Numbered from the stretch's first letter, positions 45,340-53,309 are shown. The stretch: DNA of 64,000 nt from Pasteurella sp049670895 (GCF_049670895.1 NZ_CP187170.1), one strand, 5' to 3'. Numbers and translations: made by a program. The notes: generated by a model not told the origin, from the sequence alone.

Positions 45340-46663
45340 TGATCTTGATATGGGCTATGTGCTACGCCTTGAGCCAAAACTCGCCGTTGATTATCTCAAA
45401 GCTAAAGGCTACCACATTACGTGGAACTGGCAAGAACAGTTAGAAGAAGCACACGCACGTGCGTTTACTGTGGCGAAAGCCACTCGTGCGGAAATTCTTG
45501 AAACCTTGCATCAAGCCACTATTCAGGCAATTGAACAAGGTATTCCTGAGCGTGAATTTATAAACAACCTCACCCCGAAATTACAAGAGCTTGGTTGGTG
45601 GGGAAAGCAAGTGATTGTAGATAGCAAAGGCAATGCAGAACAAGTACAGCTCGGCTCACCTCGTCGTTTACGCACGATTTTACGCACCAATAAAATCACG
45701 GCGTATCACGCAGGTCGTTATGCCTCACAGATGGAAAATGCAGATGAGCAACCCTACTGGCAATATGTGGCAGTGAAAGATAGCCGCACTCGTGCGAGCC
45801 ATTTAGCGTTACATGGCAAAGTGTATCGTTATGATGACCCCATTTGGGATACGCTTTATCCACCTAATGACTGGGGTTGTCGCTGTCGTGTGCGTGCGTT
45901 AAGTGAATATCATTTAACTAGCCAATCGCTAAAAGTGAGCAACAGCAATGGAAAAATTAAAACGGATTGGGCATTAGCAGGCGTAGATAAAGCCACTGGT
46001 GAAGAAACTCACGCCAAAATCAGTATTTTTAGCACTGACAAAGGCACTATTAAAACTGGTGCTGGTTGGAATTATAACGTCGGTAAAGCTGCAGTAGGTT
46101 CTGATATTGCTGTGTTGCGTAAATTACAACAGGTACAAAACCGAGAGCTACGTCAACAGACTATTCAAGCGATTAATAACAGCGAGGCACGTCATCAGGC
46201 TTTTGAAAGTTGGGTTAAAGCTAATTTAGGTAAGCGTGGGGCAAGCCATCGCTATATTGGTGCGGGGCTTGTCAGTGAAAATATCGCTGAAAAAGTCACC
46301 GCACTATCTGACGGTGAAAAATATTCTCAACGTGTGTTAGTGATGAGTGAAAAAAACTTACAGCACGCGAATAGTGAGAAACATCATAAAACAGGTGTTG
46401 GATTAACAGAAAAAGACTATTCAAACATCAGTCGTATTATTGCAGATAGTAGGACGTTGGTTTTATGGGATAAACAGCACAAGAATTTAATTTATATCAG
46501 CCCAGATAGACGTTATCAAGTCATTGTAGATGCACCTGGTAAGTTGAAAAAGACAAAAGAAAAGCTAGATGCCGTTATTAATGCTTATAAAGTGAATTTT
46601 GAACATGATGTAAAGAAAGCCATTGCAGGTGGGAATTATGTTGTTATTCAAGGAAGTGAATAA
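45326..46663 (+). CDS. MuF-type minor head protein with C-terminal toxin-like domain
   Basis: This 445-residue protein (Mu gp30/F) has a MuF/SPP1 gp7 head-morphogenesis domain in residues about 50-200 (ILRTNKITAYHAGRYASQME, DPIWDTLYPPNDWGCRCRV). After a linker, residues about 335-445 form a small separate domain (VLVMSEKNLQHANSEKHHK, LVLWDKQHKNLIYISPD, RYQVIVDAPGKLK) that looks like the BECR-type RNase-like domains (PBECR) known at the C-terminus of MuF proteins. Such fusions are thought to be toxins injected with phage DNA. No immunity gene is recognised next to it. Confidence 0.85.
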   Translation: MADVNDLDMGYVLRLEPKLAVDYLKAKGYHITWNWQEQLEEAHARAFTVAKATRAEILETLHQATIQAIEQGIPEREFINNLTPKLQELGWWGKQVIVDSKGNAEQVQLGSPRRLRTILRTNKITAYHAGRYASQMENADEQPYWQYVAVKDSRTRASHLALHGKVYRYDDPIWDTLYPPNDWGCRCRVRALSEYHLTSQSLKVSNSNGKIKTDWALAGVDKATGEETHAKISIFSTDKGTIKTGAGWNYNVGKAAVGSDIAVLRKLQQVQNRELRQQTIQAINNSEARHQAFESWVKANLGKRGASHRYIGAGLVSENIAEKVTALSDGEKYSQRVLVMSEKNLQHANSEKHHKTGVGLTEKDYSNISRIIADSRTLVLWDKQHKNLIYISPDRRYQVIVDAPGKLKKTKEKLDAVINAYKVNFEHDVKKAIAGGNYVVIQGSE

Positions 46664-46669
46664 TGAGCA

Positions 46670-46751
46670 AGTGTTGCGGTGGGAGTTGAACCCACATACC
46701 CATTTGCCCTTACGGGGTATGGCGACTTTACCGTTAAGCGTACGCAACACT
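46670..46751 (-). ncRNA. tRNA-like element, antisense to the late operon
   Basis: On the minus strand 46749-46672 folds with a 7-bp acceptor stem (TGTTGCG / CGCAACA), extendable to 9 bp; a D-arm-like segment GCTTAACGGTAAAGT; and a perfect 5-bp T-arm (GTGGG TTCAACT CCCAC) with the conserved TTCAA. The anticodon region is not standard: ATACCC pairs with GGGTAT around a 13-nt loop, with no variable loop. No CCA is encoded. It lies in the gap between gp30 and gene G. It is either a degenerate tRNA or a tRNA mimic. Confidence 0.55.
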
Positions 46752-46754
46752 ACT

Positions 46755-46782
46755 ATTTAATCTTATTTTTTAGGAAAGTCAA
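46755..46782 (-). promoter_or_regulatory. Possible promoter for the tRNA-like element
   Basis: On the minus strand TTGACT (46782-46777) and TTAAAT (46760-46755) are 16 bp apart. Transcription would start at about 46748-46750, the 5' end of the tRNA-like fold. It overlaps the ribosome site of gene G on the other strand. Confidence 0.4.
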
Positions 46783-47214
46783 ATGCATTTAGAGTATAAA
46801 TTTGATACTAAAGCAATTCAGAACAAGTTTAAAAAGCTGAGCGAATTAGGCAAGACTGATGGTTTAACACGTAAAATTGCTGGCGTATTACAACAAGAAT
46901 CAGAAACTGCCTTTGATAATGAGCGTTCGCCAGCAGGTGAAAAATGGGCTGATCTAAAACCCAATTATAAAAAACAACGCTACGAAAAAGGCTATGATGG
47001 GAATATTCTTCAGGTACGTGGTGATCTAGTGAATAGCTTGAATATTGATTATGGTGAGAACTTTGCTTTAGTTGGGGTTTCAGAGCATTATGGACAATAT
47101 CACCAAGAAGGTACAAGTAAAATGGCAGCCCGTCCATTTTTAGGTTTGGGTGATGGTGTGGAAGAAATTCAATCCATTTTAAATAAGGCACTCAAGAACG
47201 CCATAGACAATTAA
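46783..47214 (+). CDS. Virion morphogenesis protein (Mu gpG)
   Basis: This 143-residue protein matches the phage virion-morphogenesis family (Mu G): FDNERSPAGEKWADLKPNYKKQR and the C-terminal GTSKMAARPFLGLGD. It takes part in joining head and tail. AGGA precedes the ATG. Confidence 0.92.
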   Translation: MHLEYKFDTKAIQNKFKKLSELGKTDGLTRKIAGVLQQESETAFDNERSPAGEKWADLKPNYKKQRYEKGYDGNILQVRGDLVNSLNIDYGENFALVGVSEHYGQYHQEGTSKMAARPFLGLGDGVEEIQSILNKALKNAIDN

Positions 47215-47249
47215 AAACAAAAAATCATAAAATGATATAGCTCTAAAGA

Positions 47250-47287
47250 TTTAAACGCTTTACGGGCGATTTAAACAGCATTTAAAC
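47250..47287 (+). repeat. Three TTTAAAC repeats before the secreted-protein gene
   Basis: TTTAAAC occurs at 47250, 47270 and 47281 in the gap after gene G. The last two start 11 bp apart. Confidence 0.6.
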
Positions 47288-47308
47288 ACTATCACAAGGA
47301 TGACTATT

Positions 47309-47617
47309 ATGAACAAATTACTTTTCCCATTATTTTTTGTCATTTTTTCACTTCCCCTATCAGCAAAAACGGTGATACCTAATTGTGATAGTCAGGAGGT
47401 TATTGATGGTATTGAACTTATGATCAATGAAGATGCAAAAGAAAATAAAAATAGTGATCACTTTGTTGATTTACGTTTCATTATTGAAACCGCATATAAT
47501 GCTAAAAAATCCATTAGAGTTTGCTCTGGTACACTGACAACTGAAAATGGACAAGAAACGCTTAAATATAAAATTGGTTTAGATACAAATGACAATTCCT
47601 TTTATATAGAATACTAA
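47309..47617 (+). CDS. Small secreted protein, moron candidate
   Basis: This 102-residue protein has a signal peptide (residues 1-22, PLSA|KT) and a mature part with two cysteines (IPNCDSQE and IRVCSGTL) likely to form a disulfide. It is not part of the Mu gene set. It sits between G and the gene I promoter region, preceded by TTTAAAC repeats and followed by its own terminator, so it looks like an inserted cassette (moron). AAGGA lies 8 nt before the ATG at 47309. Function unknown; export suggests an effect on the lysogen's envelope. Confidence 0.75.
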   Translation: MNKLLFPLFFVIFSLPLSAKTVIPNCDSQEVIDGIELMINEDAKENKNSDHFVDLRFIIETAYNAKKSIRVCSGTLTTENGQETLKYKIGLDTNDNSFYIEY

Positions 47618-47630
47618 CAACACAAACACA

Positions 47631-47655
47631 AGCCCTGATTTTTCAGGGCTTTCTT
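47631..47655 (+). terminator. Terminator of the secreted-protein cassette
   Basis: AGCCCTGA / TCAGGGCT with a TTTT loop, then TTCTTGTCT. It separates the cassette from the gene I promoter region that begins at once. Confidence 0.8.
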
Positions 47656-47677
47656 GTCTGAAACTTCACAAACTCAC
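47653..47677 (+). promoter_or_regulatory. Candidate late-activator site upstream of gene I (PI)
   Basis: A 25-bp segment differs at one position from the one before the lysin gene at 39434-39458, and its core is the same dyad with one change. It lies about 30 bp before gene I, matching Mu's PI. Confidence 0.65.
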
Positions 47678-47707
47678 ATTCCCCTTTTCTTATCGCATTA
47701 TTGCGGT

Positions 47708-48784
47708 ATGAAAACGACAAAAACACCTAAAACACCTCTTGCGGTACTGACCGCACAACTCAATCCCACAGCAGACGGTTGGCAACAGCTTTTACCGAGT
47801 GGCGAGTTTCGCTCTCGTGATGGTAGCCCAACTGATGTGCCTCATTGGTTCTTGGATAGCGAGATTGCACAACGTCTTATCGACAAAGTGCGAGCTTTAA
47901 AACAAGACATTCTCATTGATTACGAACACGAAACGATTTTTAAAGCGAAACGTGGCGTGGAAGCTGGAGCGGTGTTGGCGGCAGGTTGGTTTAATGCGGA
48001 TGAAATTAAATGGTTTGATGATGAAACCCGTCAAGGCTTATTCATTAAACCACGCTGGACTGAAAAAGCCTATGAACACATCAAAAAAGGTGAATTTGCG
48101 TTTTTAAGTGCCGTTTTTCCTTATGACAAAAACGGTATTCCACTCGAACTCCGAATGGCAGCACTAACGAATGACCCAGGTGTAACGGGAATGCAACGAT
48201 TAGCGGTGCTTTCGGCATCTATTCAACAACAAGAGGACAAACAAATGCCTGAAATTTTGCGAAAACTGTTAGCAAAACTCGGTGTAGATGTCGCAGAAGG
48301 TTCAGAAGCTTCTGATGAGCAACTGCAATCTGCGTTATCTACACTTGAAAAATTGCAATCAGATAAAACTGCTGCTGATGAGCAAGTGGCAACCTTAAGT
48401 GCGAAAAGTGCAGATGTTGATTTAAGCAAGTATGTGCCGAAAGCCACTTACGATGCAACAGTGCAGCAATTAGCAGTGCTTTCTGCGAAAACCAATGAAA
48501 CCGAAGTGGACCAGGTTATCGAAAAAGCACGCAATGAAGGTCGTGCGTTAGAAGCTGAAGTTAATTACTTGAAAGGCTTTGGCAAACAACAAGGTGTCGC
48601 TGCACTCTCCGCAATGCTGTCGCAACGACCACAAATTGCCGTGCTTTCAGCACAGCAAACACAAACCACAAATGTGGAAAAACAAGAAAAAGGCGTAGCA
48701 GTGTTATCTGCTCACGATAAAGAAGCAGCGAAATTGCTCGGTATGTCTGAAGCCGATTACGCAAAAGAATTGGAGGCGAAATAA
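47708..48784 (+). CDS. Head protease and scaffold (Mu gpI/Z)
   Basis: This 358-residue protein has an N-terminal protease domain (ILIDYEHETIF near residue 75, AFLSAVFPYDKNG) and a helical scaffold part from about residue 180. In Mu a shorter product Z starts inside I and is the scaffold; MPEILRKLLAKLG at 48244 is a candidate. Seven motifs of the form A(V/T/A)L(S/T)A lie in the protein, six of them from residue 165 on. The start at 47708 has no strong ribosome site; the frame is open 18 codons further into the promoter region. Confidence 0.9.
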   Translation: MKTTKTPKTPLAVLTAQLNPTADGWQQLLPSGEFRSRDGSPTDVPHWFLDSEIAQRLIDKVRALKQDILIDYEHETIFKAKRGVEAGAVLAAGWFNADEIKWFDDETRQGLFIKPRWTEKAYEHIKKGEFAFLSAVFPYDKNGIPLELRMAALTNDPGVTGMQRLAVLSASIQQQEDKQMPEILRKLLAKLGVDVAEGSEASDEQLQSALSTLEKLQSDKTAADEQVATLSAKSADVDLSKYVPKATYDATVQQLAVLSAKTNETEVDQVIEKARNEGRALEAEVNYLKGFGKQQGVAALSAMLSQRPQIAVLSAQQTQTTNVEKQEKGVAVLSAHDKEAAKLLGMSEADYAKELEAK

Positions 48785-49707
48785 TGGCAAATGTAACCCC
48801 AGAACTCGTCAAAGCACTTTTTGTGGGCTTTGGTAAAAATTTTAAAGACGGTTTAGCGAAAGCACCAAGTCAATACAGCAAGATTGCCACTGTCGTGAAA
48901 TCGACTACGGCAAGCAATACCTATGCGTGGCTCGGTCAAATGCCAGGGCTTAAAGAATGGGTAGGTGATCGTGCGATTACATCAATTCAATCACACGGCT
49001 ACTCTATTGTGAATAAAAGTTTTGCTAACGCAGTAGAAATCAAACGCACCGATATTGAAGATGACAATGTCGGCGTTTATAGCCCGTTAATCGAAGAGCT
49101 TGGACGTGCAGCAGGTGAATTGCCTGATGAGTTAGTGTTTGGTGCATTAAAAGCAGGTTTTAAAACAGAGTGCTATGACAAGCAGTATTTCTTTGATACA
49201 GACCACCCAGTGGGTGCAAATGTTGACGGCACGAGTCCAACTTCTGTGAGCAATATCACTGATGATAGCACTTCTGTAACAGAAGCTGATGCGTGGTATT
49301 TACTTGACTGCTCTCGTTCATTGAAACCGATTATTTTCCAAGACCGCCAACCTGCTACACCTGCGTCAATTACAGACGAACAAGCAGAAAAAGTGTTTAA
49401 CAAAAACGTTTATACCTACGGTGTAGATGCACGTGCCAACGTGGGTTATGGCTTCTGGCAAATGGCACATGCAGGGAAATGTAAATTAACTGCGGAAAAC
49501 CTTTGGAAAGCGATTAAAGCAATGCGAGCAGTACAGGGGGATGGCGGTCGTCGTTTAGGTATTAAACCAACGCATTTAGTGGTACCACCACAACTAGAAG
49601 AAGCTGCTGTGAAGTTGTTAGAGCGTGAATTCCGTGTTGAAGAGGGGGCTGCGGTCGATAACGAGTTTAAAGGTCGTCTAGAGCTTATCGTTGCTGACTA
49701 TCTGTAA
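48784..49707 (+). CDS. Major head subunit (Mu gpT)
   Basis: This 307-residue protein is the major capsid protein of the Mu T family: TPELVKALFVGFGKNFKDGL at the N-terminus, then YAWLGQMPGLKEWVGDR, LVFGALKAGFKTECYD and RLGIKPTHLVVPPQLEE. Its start overlaps the gene I stop. It is followed by a terminator built from two uptake signals. Confidence 0.96.
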   Translation: MANVTPELVKALFVGFGKNFKDGLAKAPSQYSKIATVVKSTTASNTYAWLGQMPGLKEWVGDRAITSIQSHGYSIVNKSFANAVEIKRTDIEDDNVGVYSPLIEELGRAAGELPDELVFGALKAGFKTECYDKQYFFDTDHPVGANVDGTSPTSVSNITDDSTSVTEADAWYLLDCSRSLKPIIFQDRQPATPASITDEQAEKVFNKNVYTYGVDARANVGYGFWQMAHAGKCKLTAENLWKAIKAMRAVQGDGGRRLGIKPTHLVVPPQLEEAAVKLLEREFRVEEGAAVDNEFKGRLELIVADYL

Positions 49708-49712
49708 CTTAG

Positions 49713-49739
49713 AAAGTGCGGTGTGTTTAACCGCACTTT
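49713..49739 (+). terminator. Terminator made of inverted uptake signals, after gene T
   Basis: AAAGTGCGGT and ACCGCACTTT form a 10-bp stem with a 7-nt loop 5 nt after the T stop. Inverted uptake-signal pairs commonly serve as terminators in Haemophilus; here one lies inside the late operon and may lower expression downstream of T. Confidence 0.75.
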
Positions 49740-49779
49740 AAATCACAGTTAAAACAGATTTAAACGGAGAAAAAATGCG

Positions 49780-50331
49780 ATGTCTGAAATTCAAAATCAA
49801 ACCCTGTATCAAGTTGTTGTGTTCAACAAAACTGATAAAGATGGTTATCGACGTGCTGGTTTTAGTTTACTCAAAGGCTCTAACTTACTTACGAATGTTA
49901 CGCAAGCTCAAATTGAGCAACTCAAAGCTGATCCACGAATTGTTTTTGGTTCGCAAGACCCGATGCAGATTGAGTCAATTAAAGAAGCTGAACAACGGTT
50001 GTTATCCGAAATCCTTACAAATAATCCGTCGTCACAAGGGGTGGAAGGTTATGTTTCATCAGCCGATTTAACCGCTGAGCAAGTAAAAGCACTCCTCGTT
50101 GAAAAATGCCGTGAGCTAAATATTGAGTTTGCTGAAGAGGCAGACAATGACACGCTCATTACATTGATTAATGCAACATTAAATCCACCAAAAGATGATG
50201 TTCTGGAAAACTTAACTGTTGCACAGTTAAAAGACAAACTCACTGAATTGAATGTTGAGTTTAAAGCTTCAGCAAATAAAGCCGAGTTAATTGCTTTATT
50301 GAAAGAAACCCAAAACGGAGCTGATAAGTAA
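49780..50331 (+). CDS. Mu-like protein with two HeH/SAP-like motifs (HI1506-related)
   Basis: This 183-residue protein lies where Mu has gp35. Residues 1-70 form one domain (YRRAGFSLLKGSNLL). Two related helix-extended-helix motifs follow: LTAEQVKALLVEKCRELNIEF and LTVAQLKDKLTELNVEF, each followed by a short helix (DTLITLIN; AELIALLK). Such motifs bind nucleic acid or proteins. It is one of the Haemophilus Mu-like group. A TTTAAAC heptamer lies just upstream at 49759. Confidence 0.78.
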   Translation: MSEIQNQTLYQVVVFNKTDKDGYRRAGFSLLKGSNLLTNVTQAQIEQLKADPRIVFGSQDPMQIESIKEAEQRLLSEILTNNPSSQGVEGYVSSADLTAEQVKALLVEKCRELNIEFAEEADNDTLITLINATLNPPKDDVLENLTVAQLKDKLTELNVEFKASANKAELIALLKETQNGADK

Positions 50332-50747
50332 TGTACGCCACGCAAGAAAGCTTAATTAAACGCTATACCGCTGATGTGTTGTTGACGGTGGCGATGACCA
50401 CACAAAGAACATTAGACGAGGCTAAAGTGCAAGAGGCATTGGAAGATGCCTCCCAAACTATTGATAGCTATCTTGCAGGGCGTTATTCGTTACCACTCAA
50501 ACAAATACCTGCGGTGCTTGAACGCCATTGCTGTTATATCGCCCGTTATTTTTTAGAAAAGAACCGTGCGACGAATCAATCACGCCAAGACTATGAGGAC
50601 AGTATTCGCTATTTAGAAAAAGTGGCTGCGGGAACTATCTCGCTTGGTATTTCTGAGCAAGGCGAAACGGTAGAAAGTGATAATACGGCAATGATTGAGT
50701 CCGCTGGTTCAGTGTGGGCCCGTGATAAATCTAAAGGATTTATTTAA
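50331..50747 (+). CDS. Head-tail connector-like protein (Mu gp36, DUF1320)
   Basis: This 138-residue protein matches DUF1320: DASQTIDSYLAGRYSLPLKQIP and CCYIARYFLEKN. Related proteins are head-tail adaptors. It overlaps its neighbours by 1 nt at both ends. Confidence 0.9.
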   Translation: MYATQESLIKRYTADVLLTVAMTTQRTLDEAKVQEALEDASQTIDSYLAGRYSLPLKQIPAVLERHCCYIARYFLEKNRATNQSRQDYEDSIRYLEKVAAGTISLGISEQGETVESDNTAMIESAGSVWARDKSKGFI

Positions 50748-51298
50748 TGAGTATTGTGGCACAAACCTCAGAAAAACTGATTGAAAAAATCCAGTCAATT
50801 TGTGGCGACTATTTGCGAGAAGTGGCTGAGCATCCAGGGCAGTGGGATGAAAGTTCTGTGATGCGTTTAGTGCGTAATCCGCCCGCCGTTTACATTGCTT
50901 GGCTTGGGCAAACGCCAAGTCCTCGCCCAAACAGCGTGATAGCTAAATGGGGCGTGTTTGTGGTGTGCGATGTGTTGAACGGTCAGCGAAAAGATAGCGT
51001 TGGTATTTACCAAGTGGTGGAAGCATTAACGGCAGGTATTCACCAAACACAAATCGCACCGAGCGGAATGTTTGAACTGCAATCTGTTCAGAATTTGTGG
51101 AGCGACACGCAAAGTGGAATGGGTGTTGCAGTGTATGGGATGTACTTTACAACATTACAGCCTCTGCCTTGCCCAACTGATGAAAGCTCGCTGGATGACT
51201 TCATTATCTATCATCATCAATTCAATCAATCGAAAGATGAAGAATATGTTGATGATAAAACACAGCTCACCGTGACCTTACCCAAACAAGGAGAATAG
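50747..51298 (+). CDS. Tail terminator-like protein (Mu gp37, DUF1834)
   Basis: This 183-residue protein matches DUF1834 (Mu gp37/K): NPPAVYIAWLGQTPS, then YQVVEALTAGIHQTQIAP and GVAVYGMYFTT. It probably ends the tail tube or joins it to the head. Confidence 0.88.
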   Translation: MSIVAQTSEKLIEKIQSICGDYLREVAEHPGQWDESSVMRLVRNPPAVYIAWLGQTPSPRPNSVIAKWGVFVVCDVLNGQRKDSVGIYQVVEALTAGIHQTQIAPSGMFELQSVQNLWSDTQSGMGVAVYGMYFTTLQPLPCPTDESSLDDFIIYHHQFNQSKDEEYVDDKTQLTVTLPKQGE

Positions 51299-51300
51299 AG

Positions 51301-51468
51301 ATGTTCAAAATTAAGCCGAAAAAAGGGCTTGTTATTCGTGACCCAGAAACTTTTGAGCTGTTAGCGGAAGAAGGTGAAGAAAAGCCCCGCACAAGTTATT
51401 GGTTGAATCATTTAAAAAATGGCGATGTTGAAATCGTCGAAACGAAATCCCGCAAAGGAGAGAAATAA
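51301..51468 (+). CDS. DUF2635-like small protein (Mu gp38)
   Basis: An ATG at 51301 with a GGAG ribosome site encodes 55 residues starting MFKIKPKKGLVIRDPETFEL, like the DUF2635 proteins found between gp37 and the sheath gene. Its stop overlaps the sheath start by 1 nt. It is short enough to be missed by automatic gene callers. Confidence 0.85.
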   Translation: MFKIKPKKGLVIRDPETFELLAEEGEEKPRTSYWLNHLKNGDVEIVETKSRKGEK

Positions 51469-52940
51469 TGGCTATTTCTTACAATGAAATTCCTAACGCT
51501 ATTCGTGTGCCCTTAGCGTATATCGAATTTGATAACAGCAACGCAACATCTGGCACACCAGCAATGTTGCATAAAGTGCTTATGCTCGGTACAAAACTCA
51601 CGGAAGGCAGTGCAGTCGCAGGTCAAGCCGTACGAGTGCTTAGTGCATCACAAGCCAAAGGTTTATTTGGTCGAGGCTCACAACTGGCAAAAATGGTTGA
51701 GGTGTTTAAAAAGCACAACACAATGTTAGATCTGTGGGTGTTGCCACTTGATGAAGCAGGTTCTGGTGCGAAAGCAGCTGGGAAAATTAAGCTAGTTGGT
51801 ACGGCAACAGGCTCTGGTGTATTGAATGTGATGATTGCTGGTGTGAATTTTAAACAAGCGGTCAACATTGGTGATACGGCACAAGCATTAGCAACGAAAT
51901 TGCAAAAACTGATTGCTGCTAATCACGATATTGTTGTGACGTCAGAAGTTGATCCTTCTCAACAAGACACAGTGAACATTACGGCTCGTTTTAAAGGTGA
52001 ATGCGGTAACGATATTGATATTCGCACTAACTATTATACGGGTGAAACATTCCCTGCTGGCATTTCAGCTCAGATTACCAAAATGACGGGCGGTTCGGTG
52101 AATCCAGATATGGCAACAGCAATTACAGGTTTCGGTGCAGAATGGTGGAACTACATTGTGAACCCGTTCACCGATACGGAAAGCTTGAATGCATTGCGTA
52201 CTGAGCTTGTTAAGCGTTGGGGGCCAATGCAACAAATTGACGGACTTTGCTTTATGGCGAAACGTGGCACGCACGGTGAAGCAACCACCTTTGCAGAGCA
52301 ACGTAATGATTATTTGTTTACGGTGTTGCCAACAAACAATGTGCCAGAGCCAGCTTATGAATGGGTTGCAGCCTATTGTGCCAAAGCAGCAGGTTCTTTA
52401 TCTATTGATCCTGCTCGCCCTGTGCAAACGTTAGTGTTGGATTTATTACCGCCAGCAATGAGTGACCGTTGGGATTTGCCTGCACGCAATACCTTACTTT
52501 ATAGCGGACTTAGTACCTATAACGTGAATGCCAATAATCAGCCACAGCTTGAAACAGCAATTACGATGTACCGCAAAAATGCCTTTGGTGAAATGGATGA
52601 AAGTTATTTGTATATCGAAACCATTGCGACATTGAGTTATATCCGCTATGCCATTCGTCAGCGAATCACTAGCAAATATCCTCGCCATAAGTTAGCGGAT
52701 GATGGGATTCGTGTTGCGCCTGGTCAGGCGATTGTGACACCAAAAGTGATCCGCAATGAATTGTTAGCATTGTTCACTGAGCTTGAGTTTAAAGGGTTGG
52801 TGGAAGATTTTGACAGCTTTAGCAATGAATTATTAGTGGAGCGTGACCAAGAAAATAAATGTCGCCTGAACGTGTTATCAAGTGAAAACTTGGTGAACCA
52901 GTTCCGCATTTACGCTCATGCTATTCAATATCGTTTATAG
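51468..52940 (+). CDS. Contractile tail sheath (Mu gpL)
   Basis: This 490-residue protein is the tail sheath. Signs are the N-terminal IPNAIRVPLAYIEFDNS, the middle NPFTDTESLNALRTELVKRWG, and the C-terminal DGIRVAPGQAIVTPKVIRNELLA region. It shows the phage is a myovirus. Confidence 0.95.
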   Translation: MAISYNEIPNAIRVPLAYIEFDNSNATSGTPAMLHKVLMLGTKLTEGSAVAGQAVRVLSASQAKGLFGRGSQLAKMVEVFKKHNTMLDLWVLPLDEAGSGAKAAGKIKLVGTATGSGVLNVMIAGVNFKQAVNIGDTAQALATKLQKLIAANHDIVVTSEVDPSQQDTVNITARFKGECGNDIDIRTNYYTGETFPAGISAQITKMTGGSVNPDMATAITGFGAEWWNYIVNPFTDTESLNALRTELVKRWGPMQQIDGLCFMAKRGTHGEATTFAEQRNDYLFTVLPTNNVPEPAYEWVAAYCAKAAGSLSIDPARPVQTLVLDLLPPAMSDRWDLPARNTLLYSGLSTYNVNANNQPQLETAITMYRKNAFGEMDESYLYIETIATLSYIRYAIRQRITSKYPRHKLADDGIRVAPGQAIVTPKVIRNELLALFTELEFKGLVEDFDSFSNELLVERDQENKCRLNVLSSENLVNQFRIYAHAIQYRL

Positions 52941-52952
52941 GAGTAAATCATC

Positions 52953-53300
52953 ATGAAATATCAAGGTATTGCTCGAATCCGCATTAATGGTGCGGAATAT
53001 CCAACAGGTGACGATTCAACATTAGATCCAGGTGGTTTTACTCGTGAGACTGTTAAAGGTGCTCGTGTGTATGGTTATCAAGAAACCCCGACGGAAGCGA
53101 CTGTTGAGTGTAAAGTGTTTAACTGTGCTGATGTTGACATTTTTACCTTAAAAAATATGACAAATGGTACGGTGGAATTTGAAACCGACGTGGGGCAAAC
53201 GTACTTACTCGCTAATGCGTGGACAGTTGATGCCGTTACCCTTACAGCAAAAGGGGAAATTAGTCTAAAAATCGCTGCTGTTGAGTGTAAGAAAGTATAG
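52953..53300 (+). CDS. Tail tube protein (Mu gpM)
   Basis: This 115-residue protein matches the Mu tail tube family: GIARIRINGAEYPTGDDSTLDPGG, then TVECKVFNCADVDIFTLKNM and GKGEISLKIAAVECKKV-like end. It forms the inner tube of the contractile tail. Ribosome site AGGAG lies upstream. Confidence 0.93.
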   Translation: MKYQGIARIRINGAEYPTGDDSTLDPGGFTRETVKGARVYGYQETPTEATVECKVFNCADVDIFTLKNMTNGTVEFETDVGQTYLLANAWTVDAVTLTAKGEISLKIAAVECKKV

Positions 53301-53309
53301 GGGGAATTT

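Noticed and set aside
46670..46751. Calling the tRNA-like element a normal functional tRNA
   Set aside because: The anticodon arm cannot form the 5-bp stem and 7-base loop, there is no variable loop in the best fold, and no CCA is encoded.
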